The notes below the pieces were generated by a model. The model saw nothing but the letters and a program-made list of their open reading frames with translations, did not search any database and was not told the DNA's origin. The translations under genes and the position numbers were made by a program. From Verrucomicrobiota bacterium (GTDB lineage: Bacteria; Verrucomicrobiota; Verrucomicrobiia; Verrucomicrobiales; Akkermansiaceae), in the NCBI GenBank assembly GCA_004293445.1, contig RDYP01000016.1, positions 1 through 53,159 of the forward strand: a stretch of 53,159 nucleotides of DNA. Reading direction: 5' to 3'. Positions 1-8,389 of this stretch are shown here, piece after piece. The stretch's first letter is position 1. Each line of letters starts with the position of its first letter.

Positions 1-94
1 AAGGGCGGAAACCAAGCGAAACGAAACCAAGCCAACCGACCTGCCACACCCTAACTAAAATCCGCCCGGCACTGGCTCCGCGGACAGGACCACT
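1..94. other. Non-coding left edge next to the broken SIR2-like gene
   Basis: No reading frame on either strand looks coding here. The sequence contains a seven-base inverted repeat, GGGCGGA at 3-9 and TCCGCCC at 61-67, and a short palindrome TCCGCGGA near 76-83. The SIR2-like frame stops at its right border and all three minus-strand frames close within it, so this may be the end of an inserted or recombined segment that truncated the gene. The element itself cannot be identified from 94 bases. Confidence 0.3.
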
Positions 95-268
95 TCAGTC
101 GTCCGGTTCTCCTTTGTCTTTTGCCTTCGTGAAAACCCGCTCAGTCAATGGCCACATCAACGGAATGCCTGCATCAAGGCTGATTCCTGCTCCGAACAGC
201 CATGACTGGTTGCTCGCACCCAGAAGATTATCGAGTTGGGCTAGAGTGTCTTTTGTCGTCGGGTCCAT
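95..268 (-). pseudogene. N-terminal fragment of a SIR2-like (sirtuin-type NAD-binding) protein
   Basis: A 57-residue frame starts with ATG four bases after the hsdS stop codon, so it was evidently the next gene of the restriction operon. Residues 22-36 read SWLFGAGISLDAGIP, the glycine-rich GAGxSxxxGIP signature of the NAD-binding fold in SIR2-family proteins. A typical SIR2 domain needs 200 or more residues; here the frame ends at TGA and the two other minus-strand frames also close within about 60 bases, so the Asn and His catalytic residues are missing. Known SIR2 proteins in defence systems hydrolyse NAD. The piece is best read as a truncated gene. A short genuine peptide is less likely because the signature makes sense only in a full domain. 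Confidence 0.65.
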
Positions 269-272
269 AATG

Positions 273-1502
273 TTATGCGGCTCCTTGGTGTTGCGTCGAG
301 AACTCGATTTCGTGAACGCGGGTCTTCGCGGTCATCAATTCGTGAAGGAGGGTGCGGAAGAGGTCTTGAAATTGATTCTTTTTCGCTTCCGCCGTTGCGA
401 CCTTACGATCAGTCGTCGCGAGAGCTTCTGCGATTTCTTCCTGTTCTTTTAGAGTGGGAGGCAGCGCGACTTTGACGGCTCGCAGCTTTGTGGGCGAAGT
501 GTGTTTGACTTTGGAGCCAGTCGATGTCTTTGCGACTTCCTCCCGTAAATGTGGATGATTGAAGACGGCGAAGAGAAATCGTTTGCTGAGGTGCCCAGCG
601 TCCAAATCGGTGATGAGACCAAGCCGCTGATTGTGGAGGTAGAGCCCGGATTCGGGAACGAACGCGGCACTACCCAGGAGCCCGGATGTCTGTTCCGTCA
701 TGGCGATAACAAGATCATCCTTGGACAGAATGTATTCCTTCGGAACTTCACCGGTATAGTATTTGGTTCTGTCGCCTCGATGTCTGAATCCACCTTCCTC
801 GTGGAAGTTCCCTGGCGTCATCAGAATGAAATCTCCGGATGAACCGAAGAATTTCCCATCAAACGCGAAGCCGTGTTTGATTTGAAAGTAAGCGCCAAGC
901 TCAACAATCTCCCACCTATCGGGAATCAGACCGATTTCGGTTTGTTTTTGGGGTTCATTGCAGAGGCCATTGGTGAAGAGCTTTTGCATGAGGGCCTTTT
1001 TCAGCTCGGTGGTGGTCTGAATGATCCGCTCCTGCTCTTCGATCGCCCGCTGCACCGTCGAAAGAATGTGTGCGATCTTCTTTTGCTCGGGGAGTGGGGG
1101 GAGAGGAATGCTCCGCTCCACCAGAGATTTGAAATGGCGGTTGTATCCCCTGCTCGGAAGCTCGAGTGCGACAAGCGCGTAGTAATAAAACTTCGGATCG
1201 TAGATCTTCTTATCCGGCAGAATGACCTTGGTTCCGTCTGCCCCGAGGATGAATGGGAAGTCGACGTATTTGAGACAGCGGGTGTGATCCCCAAAAATGA
1301 TCAGAGGTAAATCAAAGTCGATCACCCTATCTGCGTCGTCACAGTATCCAGAGACAAACTGCTGCCCTTGATCAACGACCGGGAACCTTCCCACTGGAGC
1401 GATGTCTTTTGCCGGAATTTGATTGCGACGCCCGACCTTGTTCTTCACGAACGAATTCGCGACAGGGCAGGTTTTCCAATCGTTCATTTCCCGCGCCGTC
1501 AT
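273..1502 (-). CDS. hsdS: Type I restriction-modification specificity subunit HsdS
   Basis: HsdS directs the HsdM2S methylase and the full HsdR2M2S complex to a split DNA target. The 409-residue protein has the usual layout of two target recognition domains, each followed by a conserved helical spacer. The first spacer is seen near residues 133-175 (IPLPPLPEQKKIAHILSTVQ), the second near 345-390 (LPPTLKEQEEIAEAL). The length is normal for the family. The start ATG overlaps the TIR gene stop as ATGA, which implies translational coupling. Base composition is clearly more AT-rich than hsdM, as often seen for exchanged specificity genes. The target sequence cannot be predicted from the protein alone. 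Confidence 0.93.
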   Translation of the reverse strand: MTAREMNDWKTCPVANSFVKNKVGRRNQIPAKDIAPVGRFPVVDQGQQFVSGYCDDADRVIDFDLPLIIFGDHTRCLKYVDFPFILGADGTKVILPDKKIYDPKFYYYALVALELPSRGYNRHFKSLVERSIPLPPLPEQKKIAHILSTVQRAIEEQERIIQTTTELKKALMQKLFTNGLCNEPQKQTEIGLIPDRWEIVELGAYFQIKHGFAFDGKFFGSSGDFILMTPGNFHEEGGFRHRGDRTKYYTGEVPKEYILSKDDLVIAMTEQTSGLLGSAAFVPESGLYLHNQRLGLITDLDAGHLSKRFLFAVFNHPHLREEVAKTSTGSKVKHTSPTKLRAVKVALPPTLKEQEEIAEALATTDRKVATAEAKKNQFQDLFRTLLHELMTAKTRVHEIEFSTQHQGAA

Positions 1503-2770
1503 GAGAACGTTCCTTTCGTCTCCGGGTTGAGTTCAAAAATCCGAACCCTGTTGTTGCCTTCCGGCTGAAGGAGCCAGCCCAACCGGACGAGCTCTGCGAC
1601 CGCGGGTCCGAATAGAGATTTTTTCACGGATGGAGCACCGCCTGCCGCAGTCGTGTTGGGAATGAAAGCTCGATAGAGAACACCGGCTGGGCTGTCATGC
1701 AGAATCTCGGTCAGGCCTCGTTCATCCTCGTTGGGATGTTCCTGTATCATCTCAAGAAGCTCTATTGCGAATGGAAGAGATGGAGCCACGAATTTTGGAG
1801 CACGCTTCGCTTTGGACTGCGCGGCCTTGGTCTTTCGTTTTGTGGCCTCGTAACGCACGCGATCCCGCACGAGTTCAAGTTGGCTGTTACCCAAATCATT
1901 CAGAGAGGTAATTGGCTCGGCATAGTTGAGCTTCTCCGCGGCAAACGCGTAAAGCTCCTCTTTCGTCCAGCCCAATGGCTTGGTGAGACTGTAAATAGTC
2001 TTCGTCAGGGTATTGCGAAAAGCCTGGGGGTTTGCTCGCTTGAGCTTCGTGTCGTTGCTGGCCCGATATTGGAGGAGCCAGGATTTTGCTTCGTCAAACT
2101 TATCTTGCGAAAGGGATTGGAGGCCATTCGCCTTCGTTCCGAATGTCTCATGAAACTGGCCCCAGACTATTCCCGCCAACTTCCCATATTCCTTTTTGAG
2201 AGTTTCGTCATCGAGATGAGCTTTTTTGGCGATCAGTCGTTTAACGATCTGGTCATGAACTGTTCTGAGATCCTCCCGTTGCTCGGCGGTAACATGCTTT
2301 TCGTCGGGCGTGAACTTGTCCGCTTTCTTCTTCCGCTTTTCCAACAGTGACCGAAGGCCGGAAGCGATGTCAGCGAACGCCTCGTCCATGCTGTGCCAAT
2401 GCTTGCTGTGAACGGCTTTTCCGTCTTCCGGCAAAGCTTTGAACTGCCGTAGCTCCGGGATCTGCCAATCACAAGGACGGACGATGATTGGGACGATAAT
2501 TGCCTTTCCACATGCTGCTTTCTCAAGCGCCTTTTTGAATTCCTTTTCGTAGCAATAGTCCGAATTGATAAACGACGAACTCACGAGGAGCAGGAACAGG
2601 CCAGCATTGTCCATGGCCGCCGCGATCTCAGAATCAACCACGCTGCCAGCATCAATCTCGCGATCCGTCCAGGTTTCCAACAGTTTCTGACGCCGTAATG
2701 CAGCAAGGTGCTGATGGAGTGCTGTCAAGAACTCGGCATCGTGATGGGAATAAGAGACGAATGCTTTCAT
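1499..2770 (-). CDS. TIR-domain protein embedded between hsdM and hsdS
   Basis: This 423-residue protein starts at the ATG overlapping the hsdM stop and ends in an ATGA overlap with hsdS. Residues 1-140 form a TIR domain: strand A is MKAFVSYSHHD and residues 65-84 (SSFINSDYCYEKEFKKALEK) match the family helix that carries the catalytic glutamate, here probably E77. TIR domains of this type hydrolyse NAD or make NAD-derived signals, so NADase activity is expected but not shown. Residues 165-290 are helical and contain a stretch around 197-235 (GIVWGQFHETFG, then LSQDKFDEAKSWL) that resembles ORF6C-type domains of phage antirepressors. Residues 330-412 look like a winged helix. The middle and C-terminal assignments are inference from pattern only. 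Base use is closer to hsdS than to hsdM. The same frame is open upstream into hsdM, but that part is only a shadow. Confidence 0.85.
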   Translation of the reverse strand: MKAFVSYSHHDAEFLTALHQHLAALRRQKLLETWTDREIDAGSVVDSEIAAAMDNAGLFLLLVSSSFINSDYCYEKEFKKALEKAACGKAIIVPIIVRPCDWQIPELRQFKALPEDGKAVHSKHWHSMDEAFADIASGLRSLLEKRKKKADKFTPDEKHVTAEQREDLRTVHDQIVKRLIAKKAHLDDETLKKEYGKLAGIVWGQFHETFGTKANGLQSLSQDKFDEAKSWLLQYRASNDTKLKRANPQAFRNTLTKTIYSLTKPLGWTKEELYAFAAEKLNYAEPITSLNDLGNSQLELVRDRVRYEATKRKTKAAQSKAKRAPKFVAPSLPFAIELLEMIQEHPNEDERGLTEILHDSPAGVLYRAFIPNTTAAGGAPSVKKSLFGPAVAELVRLGWLLQPEGNNRVRIFELNPETKGTFS

Positions 2771-4365
2771 ACGCCAAGCTGCTTGAGGATTTTCCGGAGG
2801 GCCTTGTCGGTTTCCTTGGCCTCGGCTTCGATGGCGTCCAGTTCGGCGACGATCTCGGCAATGGGCCGGTAGGTTTCGGCGTCGCTGGTGTGGATGTAGC
2901 GGCTGGGGGAGATGTTGTAGTCGTTCTTCTTCAGCTCCGCGTGATCGACGATGCGGCTGAGTTTTTCCTCTTCCTTCCATCCGATGAGGATGTCGGCGAT
3001 GCGCTGGATGCCCTCGTCCGGGATGAAGTTCTTGGGATTTCCCTTTTCGAAGATCTGGCTGGCATTGACGAGAAAGACCTTGCCCTTGCGCGCCTTCGGC
3101 TTGGCGGCATTCAGGAACAGGACGATGCCGGGGGCGCTGGTGTTGTAGAAGAGGTTTTCCGGCAGGTAGAGCACGCTCTCGACGAGGTCGCGATCGACGA
3201 ACCACTGGCGGACGGTCTTTTCCTTGTTGTCCCCGGCATTTCCCGAGCCGCGGGAGACGGCCCCGGTGTCCCAGACCACGGCGGCGCGGCCGTCGGGCTT
3301 GAGGGAGGCGGCGATGTGTTGGGTCCAGCCCCAGTCGGCGGAGGATTTCCCGGGGAAACCGGCTCCGGCGGGGAAGCGGTCGAGCTCGTCGGCATCGTAA
3401 TCCGCCTCGGTGAACCAGTCCTGGTTCCACATGGGATTGGCGACGACGCGGTCGAAGGTGCGGAGCTTGCCGCGCTTGTCCCGGAACTTCGGGTTCTTGA
3501 AGGTATCGCCGATCTCGATGGTGCCCTCCATGTCGTGGATGATCATGTTCATGCAGGCCATGGCCCAGGTATCGGCGACGTATTCCTGGCCGTAGAGCTT
3601 GAGCGGTGCGATGGTGCGCTTCTTGCCCTTGGCCGCTTCCTCCATGGCGATCTCGCACTTGATGAGCAGGCCGCCGGATCCGCAGGTGGGATCGTAGATC
3701 TCCATGCCGGGCTCGGGCTGGAGCACCTTGGACATGATGGTGCCGACCTCGGGCGGCGTGTAGAATTCGCCCGCGCTCTGTCCCCCGCCCTCGGCGAATT
3801 TGCGGATGAGGTATTCGTAACTCTTGCCGATGATGTCCGCCTCCACGTCCTCCAATCCAAGGCGCTTTTCGCTGATTTTTTCAATCAGGTTGGAAAGTCG
3901 GTCGTCATCGATGTCCCGCTGACCGTGGGTGGTGGCATTGAAATCGACGCGGTCGATGATGCCCTGCAACGGCGGGTTTTCCTTGGCGATGGCCCGCATG
4001 TGAGTCGTCACGCCCTCGCCGATCTTGTCGGAGAGCTTGCGGATGACGGACCAGACCGGCTGCTCGGGATCCTCCGGGACCAGCGGCAGGAAAAAGCGGA
4101 CCATCCCCTTCCCCAGCCCGGCCCGCTTCCAATCCAGCATCGCCAGTTGGAAGGCCTTCTGCCGGGAGCCCACCTCGGCGGCGATGCGGTTGATCTCGTC
4201 GTCGAAGACGTCGCAGAGGCGCTTGGTGAAGATCAGCGGGAGGATGAAGTCCTTGTATTTCGGCGCATCCTTCGCCCCGCGGATCGAGCAGGCGGCGTCC
4301 CAGATCCATTGTTCGAGGGATTTGTTCTTCTCTGGCTTGGGGGCGGCGGGCTTGCGGGCAGGCAT
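2767..4365 (-). CDS. hsdM: Type I restriction-modification DNA methyltransferase subunit HsdM
   Basis: HsdM transfers a methyl group from S-adenosylmethionine to adenine N6 within the site chosen by HsdS. The 532-residue protein has an N-terminal helical HsdM domain (about 10-170) and an N6-adenine methylase domain (about 175-500). The SAM-binding motif DPTCGSGG lies at 225-232. The catalytic motif IV reads ANPMWN at 309-314 instead of the more common NPPF or NPPY, a variant I believe occurs in one branch of HsdM. It is the first gene of the operon and is coupled to the TIR gene by an ATGA overlap. The start at 4365 is the first ATG after an open stretch; no strong ribosome binding site is visible. 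hsdR is absent from the window and would lie beyond its left edge, if present. Confidence 0.95.
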   Translation of the reverse strand: MPARKPAAPKPEKNKSLEQWIWDAACSIRGAKDAPKYKDFILPLIFTKRLCDVFDDEINRIAAEVGSRQKAFQLAMLDWKRAGLGKGMVRFFLPLVPEDPEQPVWSVIRKLSDKIGEGVTTHMRAIAKENPPLQGIIDRVDFNATTHGQRDIDDDRLSNLIEKISEKRLGLEDVEADIIGKSYEYLIRKFAEGGGQSAGEFYTPPEVGTIMSKVLQPEPGMEIYDPTCGSGGLLIKCEIAMEEAAKGKKRTIAPLKLYGQEYVADTWAMACMNMIIHDMEGTIEIGDTFKNPKFRDKRGKLRTFDRVVANPMWNQDWFTEADYDADELDRFPAGAGFPGKSSADWGWTQHIAASLKPDGRAAVVWDTGAVSRGSGNAGDNKEKTVRQWFVDRDLVESVLYLPENLFYNTSAPGIVLFLNAAKPKARKGKVFLVNASQIFEKGNPKNFIPDEGIQRIADILIGWKEEEKLSRIVDHAELKKNDYNISPSRYIHTSDAETYRPIAEIVAELDAIEAEAKETDKALRKILKQLGV

Positions 4366-4602
4366 GCGGGAAGGGAAAGTAAGTCGAGGTTAGGGAAATA
4401 GGGTTCGTGGGAAAGACCAAAGAGACAGGGACTCGGGAATGCTTTCAATCATCTTGGGACGAGCGCCTCCGTAAGGCTCCGGGCACGCCCGATGCCCCGG
4501 GCCCGCCGCCCGCCCGGACCGGTGCCACGGGTCATCCGATCGGAACGGCTGCCGCACCGGCGGGCCGACGGGGCATGGCCGCCCCGGAACGCTCTCCCCC
4601 GC

Positions 4603-5931
4603 TCAGCCGGTGGAGAAGTCGCCGGACTCCGCGGGCGGCAGGCGCAGGGCCAGCACCTTGTCGACGCGGCTGTTGTCCATATCCACGATCTCGAAGCGCC
4701 AGCCGGACTCCTCAAGCTGATCGCCCTCGGCAGGCACCCGCTCGAGGCGATGGCCGAACCAACCTGCTAGCGTTTGGTAGGCATCGCCCGCTCCGTCCGG
4801 CAAGACAAAGCCCTCCAAAACGTCGCGCAGTTTCTCGATCTCAAACAGCCCGTCGATCAACCAAGTCCCATCCTTGCGCTGCTTCACCGGCATCGTCAGC
4901 CGCTCTTCCTTCGACGGCACGTCGCCGACGATCGCCTCCATCAAATCGATCAGAGTGACCATCCCGGTCACGCCACCGAACTCATCGACCACGAAGGCCG
5001 CATGATGCCCGGTACGCCGGAAGTCTTCGAGCAAATCGCTGGCCTTGCGCAACTCGGGAACCAACAAGGGCGGCTGCATGACATCCTGGAAGCGCACCTC
5101 AAGACCCGCCGCCAACTGGGCGTAGCAGTCCTTCAACGAAACCACGCCGACCAAGTCGTCACGCTGCCCGACATAAACCGGAAAGAATCCCTGCGGGCTC
5201 TTCACAATCCGCGGCCAGACGCTGGCATGCGGCTCATCCCGCTCGATCCATACCATCCTCACCCGGGGAATCATGATGTCGTAAACCACCAGTTTATCGA
5301 AGCCGAGCACGCCCTCCATCATCCGCGATTCCGTGCGCTCAATGCCCCCGGCAATCATGCCCTCGCGAATCAGCACGGTGAACTCATCGCGCGAGAGCTT
5401 TTCATCCCCACCGTCCTTCACCCCGCAAAGCCGAAGCAGCCGCGAAGTCGACCACGAGAGCAGCGAAACAAAAGGCGACGCCACCGTCGACAAGCCGGAC
5501 ATCGGCCCCGACATCGCGCTCGCAATCGCCTCCGGGAACTGCATCGCCAGGCGCTTCGGTGCGAGCTCGCCGATGACCAGCGATCCGTAGGTGAGCGAAC
5601 CGATCACCACGATGAAGGAAATGCCTTTCGCGTAGTCGCCGACGAACGGCAGCGGCTCGAGCACACCCGCCAGCTTTGCCGACAGACTGGCACCACCGTA
5701 GGCCCCGGCAAAGATACCGACCAGAGTGATGCCGATCTGAACGGTCGAAAGAAAACGGTTCGGAGAATCCGCAAGCTTCAGCGCCCGCGCCGCCCCCTTG
5801 CTACCAGCATCAGCCCGCGACTGGAGGATGGCACGACGAGAAGAAACGATCGCGATCTCGGTCATCGCGAACAGACCGTTGCAGAGCAAAAGAACGAAAA
5901 TGAGGGCGATTTCGAGCAGAGTTGAGGTCAT
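4603..5931 (-). CDS. CNNM/CorC (HlyC) family membrane protein with CBS domains
   Basis: The 442-residue protein has the three parts of this family: an N-terminal DUF21/CNNM membrane domain (about 1-180, starting MTSTLLEIALIFVLLLCNGL) with three or four membrane helices, a CBS pair (about 205-325, including MIPRVRM and VVDEFGGVTGMVTLIDLMEA), and a C-terminal CorC/HlyC domain (about 335-435). Relatives take part in magnesium or cobalt homeostasis, probably in Mg2+ export; the old haemolysin name is historical. It stands alone between hsdM and amt. The start is supported by the hydrophobic segment beginning directly at the first Met. Substrate is inferred from family only. Confidence 0.9.
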   Translation of the reverse strand: MTSTLLEIALIFVLLLCNGLFAMTEIAIVSSRRAILQSRADAGSKGAARALKLADSPNRFLSTVQIGITLVGIFAGAYGGASLSAKLAGVLEPLPFVGDYAKGISFIVVIGSLTYGSLVIGELAPKRLAMQFPEAIASAMSGPMSGLSTVASPFVSLLSWSTSRLLRLCGVKDGGDEKLSRDEFTVLIREGMIAGGIERTESRMMEGVLGFDKLVVYDIMIPRVRMVWIERDEPHASVWPRIVKSPQGFFPVYVGQRDDLVGVVSLKDCYAQLAAGLEVRFQDVMQPPLLVPELRKASDLLEDFRRTGHHAAFVVDEFGGVTGMVTLIDLMEAIVGDVPSKEERLTMPVKQRKDGTWLIDGLFEIEKLRDVLEGFVLPDGAGDAYQTLAGWFGHRLERVPAEGDQLEESGWRFEIVDMDNSRVDKVLALRLPPAESGDFSTG

Positions 5932-5994
5932 TGGACGCCCGACTATGCCCGCTCGCCTGGGATTTTCATCTTCTTTTCGCCCACCCGACCGGGG

Positions 5995-7284
5995 TCAGAT
6001 ATGATAAGCCTTCTCGCCGTGCGATGAGTCATCGAGACCCGCTTCCTCTTCTTCCGCACTGACCCGCAGGCCACCGAACACACCGATCAACTTGGCAATC
6101 GCGTAAGTCGCGATCGCCGACCAGACGACCGTCACTCCGACCGCCTTGAGCTGGATGATCAACTGCGGCACGGTCTCGAACTTTCCGAATCCGCCAAAGC
6201 TGGCGGTTCCGAACACCGCGAGCAGCACCGTGCCGATGATCCCGCCGAGACCGTGAACCGCAAAGACGTCGAGGCTGTCATCCACCTTCAGCTTCTCCTT
6301 CACCACACCACAGGCGAAGTAGCAGACGACTCCGGAAATCAAGCCGAGGAGAATGGCACCGAGCGGGCCGACCATGCCGGACGCCGGAGTCACCGTCGCC
6401 AGACCCGCGATCGTTCCGGTCGCCGCACCCACGATGCCGGTCTTGCCGGTCTTGATCCGCTCGACCAACGACCATGTCAGGGTCGCCGTCGCAGCCCCGA
6501 GATGCGTGACCAGCAAGGTCATCGAAGCCGCACCATTCGCAGCAAGCTGGCTGCCCGCATTGAAACCGAACCAACCGACCCACAGCAGACCCGTTCCAGT
6601 CACCACCATCCAAGGACTGTGCGGCGGTTGAAGATGGGAGGGAAAGCCGCGACGCTTTCCAAGCACGGCCGCCAGCACCAAGGCGCTCGTCCCGGCGGTG
6701 GCATGGACCACGATCCCACCCGCGAGATCGACCACCCCTTCCTTAAACATCCATCCGGACGTCGCCCACACCCAGTGTGTGACCGGCGCGTAAACCACGA
6801 TCAGCCACAGCGCCGAAAAAATCAGCACCGCACTGAAGCGGATGCGCTCGACGAAGGCCCCCACCACCAGACCCGGCGTGATGATGGCAAAGGTCATCTG
6901 GAACATCGCGAACAGGGGTTCCGGGATCGTCCCGCTCACACTGGAAGGATTCACGCCCTTGAAAAACGCCGCGCTGAGGTCGCCCAACCACGCACCCTCG
7001 CCCTTGAACGCCAGACTGTAGAGACCTGCCGTCCACAAGATCGAAGCCAACGCGGCGATCATCAAGCAGTGCATCAGCACGCTCAGCAAATTCTTCGCTC
7101 GAACCAGGCCGCCGTAGAAAAGCGCCAAAGCGGGCAAGGTCATCAGCAGCACCAAAGCGGTCGCAGTGAGCATCCACGCCGTGTCGCCGGAGTCAGCGGC
7201 GGGCGGCGCATCCTGAGCAAAGGCGGTGCCGACACTGAGAAGCGAGGCGATTGCTACGGCGAGTTTTCGATGAGCACGATTCAT
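5995..7284 (-). CDS. amt: Ammonium transporter, Amt family
   Basis: The product is an inner-membrane ammonium channel of 429 residues including a cleavable signal peptide (MNRAHRKLAVAIASLLSVG, cleaved near AFA-QD), as typical for bacterial Amt proteins. About eleven membrane helices follow. Family landmarks include DTAWMLTATALVLLMTLPAL, ALFYGGLVRAKN, GGIVVHATAG and the C-terminal FAVHGLGGIIGT region that carries pore histidines. I chose ATG 7284 rather than an in-frame ATG at 7416 because only the former places the signal peptide at the N terminus. No glnK gene is adjacent, unlike many amtB operons. It is divergent from the Xer recombinase gene. Confidence 0.93.
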   Translation of the reverse strand: MNRAHRKLAVAIASLLSVGTAFAQDAPPAADSGDTAWMLTATALVLLMTLPALALFYGGLVRAKNLLSVLMHCLMIAALASILWTAGLYSLAFKGEGAWLGDLSAAFFKGVNPSSVSGTIPEPLFAMFQMTFAIITPGLVVGAFVERIRFSAVLIFSALWLIVVYAPVTHWVWATSGWMFKEGVVDLAGGIVVHATAGTSALVLAAVLGKRRGFPSHLQPPHSPWMVVTGTGLLWVGWFGFNAGSQLAANGAASMTLLVTHLGAATATLTWSLVERIKTGKTGIVGAATGTIAGLATVTPASGMVGPLGAILLGLISGVVCYFACGVVKEKLKVDDSLDVFAVHGLGGIIGTVLLAVFGTASFGGFGKFETVPQLIIQLKAVGVTVVWSAIATYAIAKLIGVFGGLRVSAEEEEAGLDDSSHGEKAYHI

Positions 7285-7384
7285 GACGGGCCGCAGTCTG
7301 AAAACCCGCGCCCCCCTGTCCAGCCCTCGCTGTGTCCGGATCCCGTCATGCGGCTCGCCTTTTCCGACGCAGCCCGCCACGCTC

Positions 7385-8275
7385 GTGGCAGTGGAATCGG
7401 AAATCGAAGGATTCATTCTGTACGTGGCGACCGAACGCGGGCTCTCGACCGCCTACCAGTTGTCCCTGCGGCAAAGCCTCGATGCCCTCGCGAATCACCT
7501 GAAAAGCAGCGGGCTCCCGCTAGCTGACATCGGCACCGACGAGTTGTCGGCCTTCCTGCTGCAGCGAAAACAGGGTGGCCTCTCCGCCGCATCCCTGCGC
7601 ATCACCACCGTCCATCTCAAGGTCTTCTTCCGCTGGCTCGCCGCCCGCGGCAAGCTGCCAATGGACCCCGCCGAACCCCTTCTTTCACCGCGACCGGAGC
7701 AGTCACTGCCGGAAACCTTGCACGGATCTGAAGTGAAATTGCTGCTGGAATCAATCGATCCCACCCGCCCCCTCGGCCGCCGCGATCTGGCGATGCTCGA
7801 GCTCTTCTACGCTTCCGGCCTGCGACTCTCGGAATTGTGCTCGGTCCGACTCGAAGGACTCGACCTCGACGAAGGCTTCATTCGCGTGACCGGCAAGGGC
7901 AACAAGACACGCATCGTTCCCGTCGGCGGCCGGGCCCGCGAGGCGGTGGACGACTACCTGCGGAACGAACGACCCGAACTCGTCACTCGCCGGACTTCAT
8001 CCGAGATCTTCCTCAGCATCCGCGGCGGCCGACTTTCGCCCGAACGCGTTCGCGACATCGTAAAGGAGCGCGCGGCCTTGGCAGGCATCGAACAAAACGT
8101 CTACCCCCACCTGCTGCGCCACTCCTTCGCGACGCACTTGTTGGAAGGCGGTGCCGACCTCCGGGTCATTCAGGAGCTCCTCGGCCACGCCGACATCGCC
8201 ACGACCCAGATTTACACCCACGTCGACAGCGCCCGCCTGAAGGCCATCCACAAAAAATTTCACCCACGGGGCTGA
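7385..8275 (+). CDS. Tyrosine recombinase of the XerC/XerD type
   Basis: Xer recombinases resolve chromosome dimers at dif. From GTG 7385 the product is 296 residues, the normal Xer size. The N-terminal SAM-like core-binding domain (about 3-90) is followed by the catalytic domain with Arg in ASGLRLSEL, Lys in GKGNKTR, the HLLRHSFATHL box and the nucleophile Tyr in TTQIYTHV. An upstream ATG at 7283 is open but would add 34 poorly matching residues and overlap the amt start, so a GTG at 7385 or 7391 is preferred. The spacing and absence of integrase-type arm domains argue for a housekeeping XerD or XerC and not for a mobile integrase; sequence alone does not decide which of the two. Confidence 0.9.
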   Translation: MAVESEIEGFILYVATERGLSTAYQLSLRQSLDALANHLKSSGLPLADIGTDELSAFLLQRKQGGLSAASLRITTVHLKVFFRWLAARGKLPMDPAEPLLSPRPEQSLPETLHGSEVKLLLESIDPTRPLGRRDLAMLELFYASGLRLSELCSVRLEGLDLDEGFIRVTGKGNKTRIVPVGGRAREAVDDYLRNERPELVTRRTSSEIFLSIRGGRLSPERVRDIVKERAALAGIEQNVYPHLLRHSFATHLLEGGADLRVIQELLGHADIATTQIYTHVDSARLKAIHKKFHPRG

Positions 8276-8389
8276 CATGCCAGCGCGGTGGTGGCGATTG
8301 CCCACGACCCAAATCGAGCACCGCCCGCCGATCGAAACACTCTTGGCAAGGCACGGCACCGACCTAGCCTCCCCGCCCGAGAAACGCCC

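Noticed and set aside
1-67. Integron attC site at the left edge
   Set aside because: CCCTAAC is close to the core RYYYAAC but does not fit, and the paired core on the other side is missing.
2771-3658. Extension of the TIR frame by about 296 residues into hsdM
   Set aside because: The extension is Arg/Pro/His-rich shadow sequence; the TIR domain begins exactly at the ATG in the ATGA overlap.
2698-4401. Long open frame on the plus strand opposite hsdM
   Set aside because: It mirrors hsdM codon for codon and its product is low-complexity Gly/Val/Asp sequence; it is an effect of high GC.
7385-8275. Mobile-element integrase
   Set aside because: Size and motifs fit housekeeping Xer recombinases and there are no flanking repeats or phage genes.
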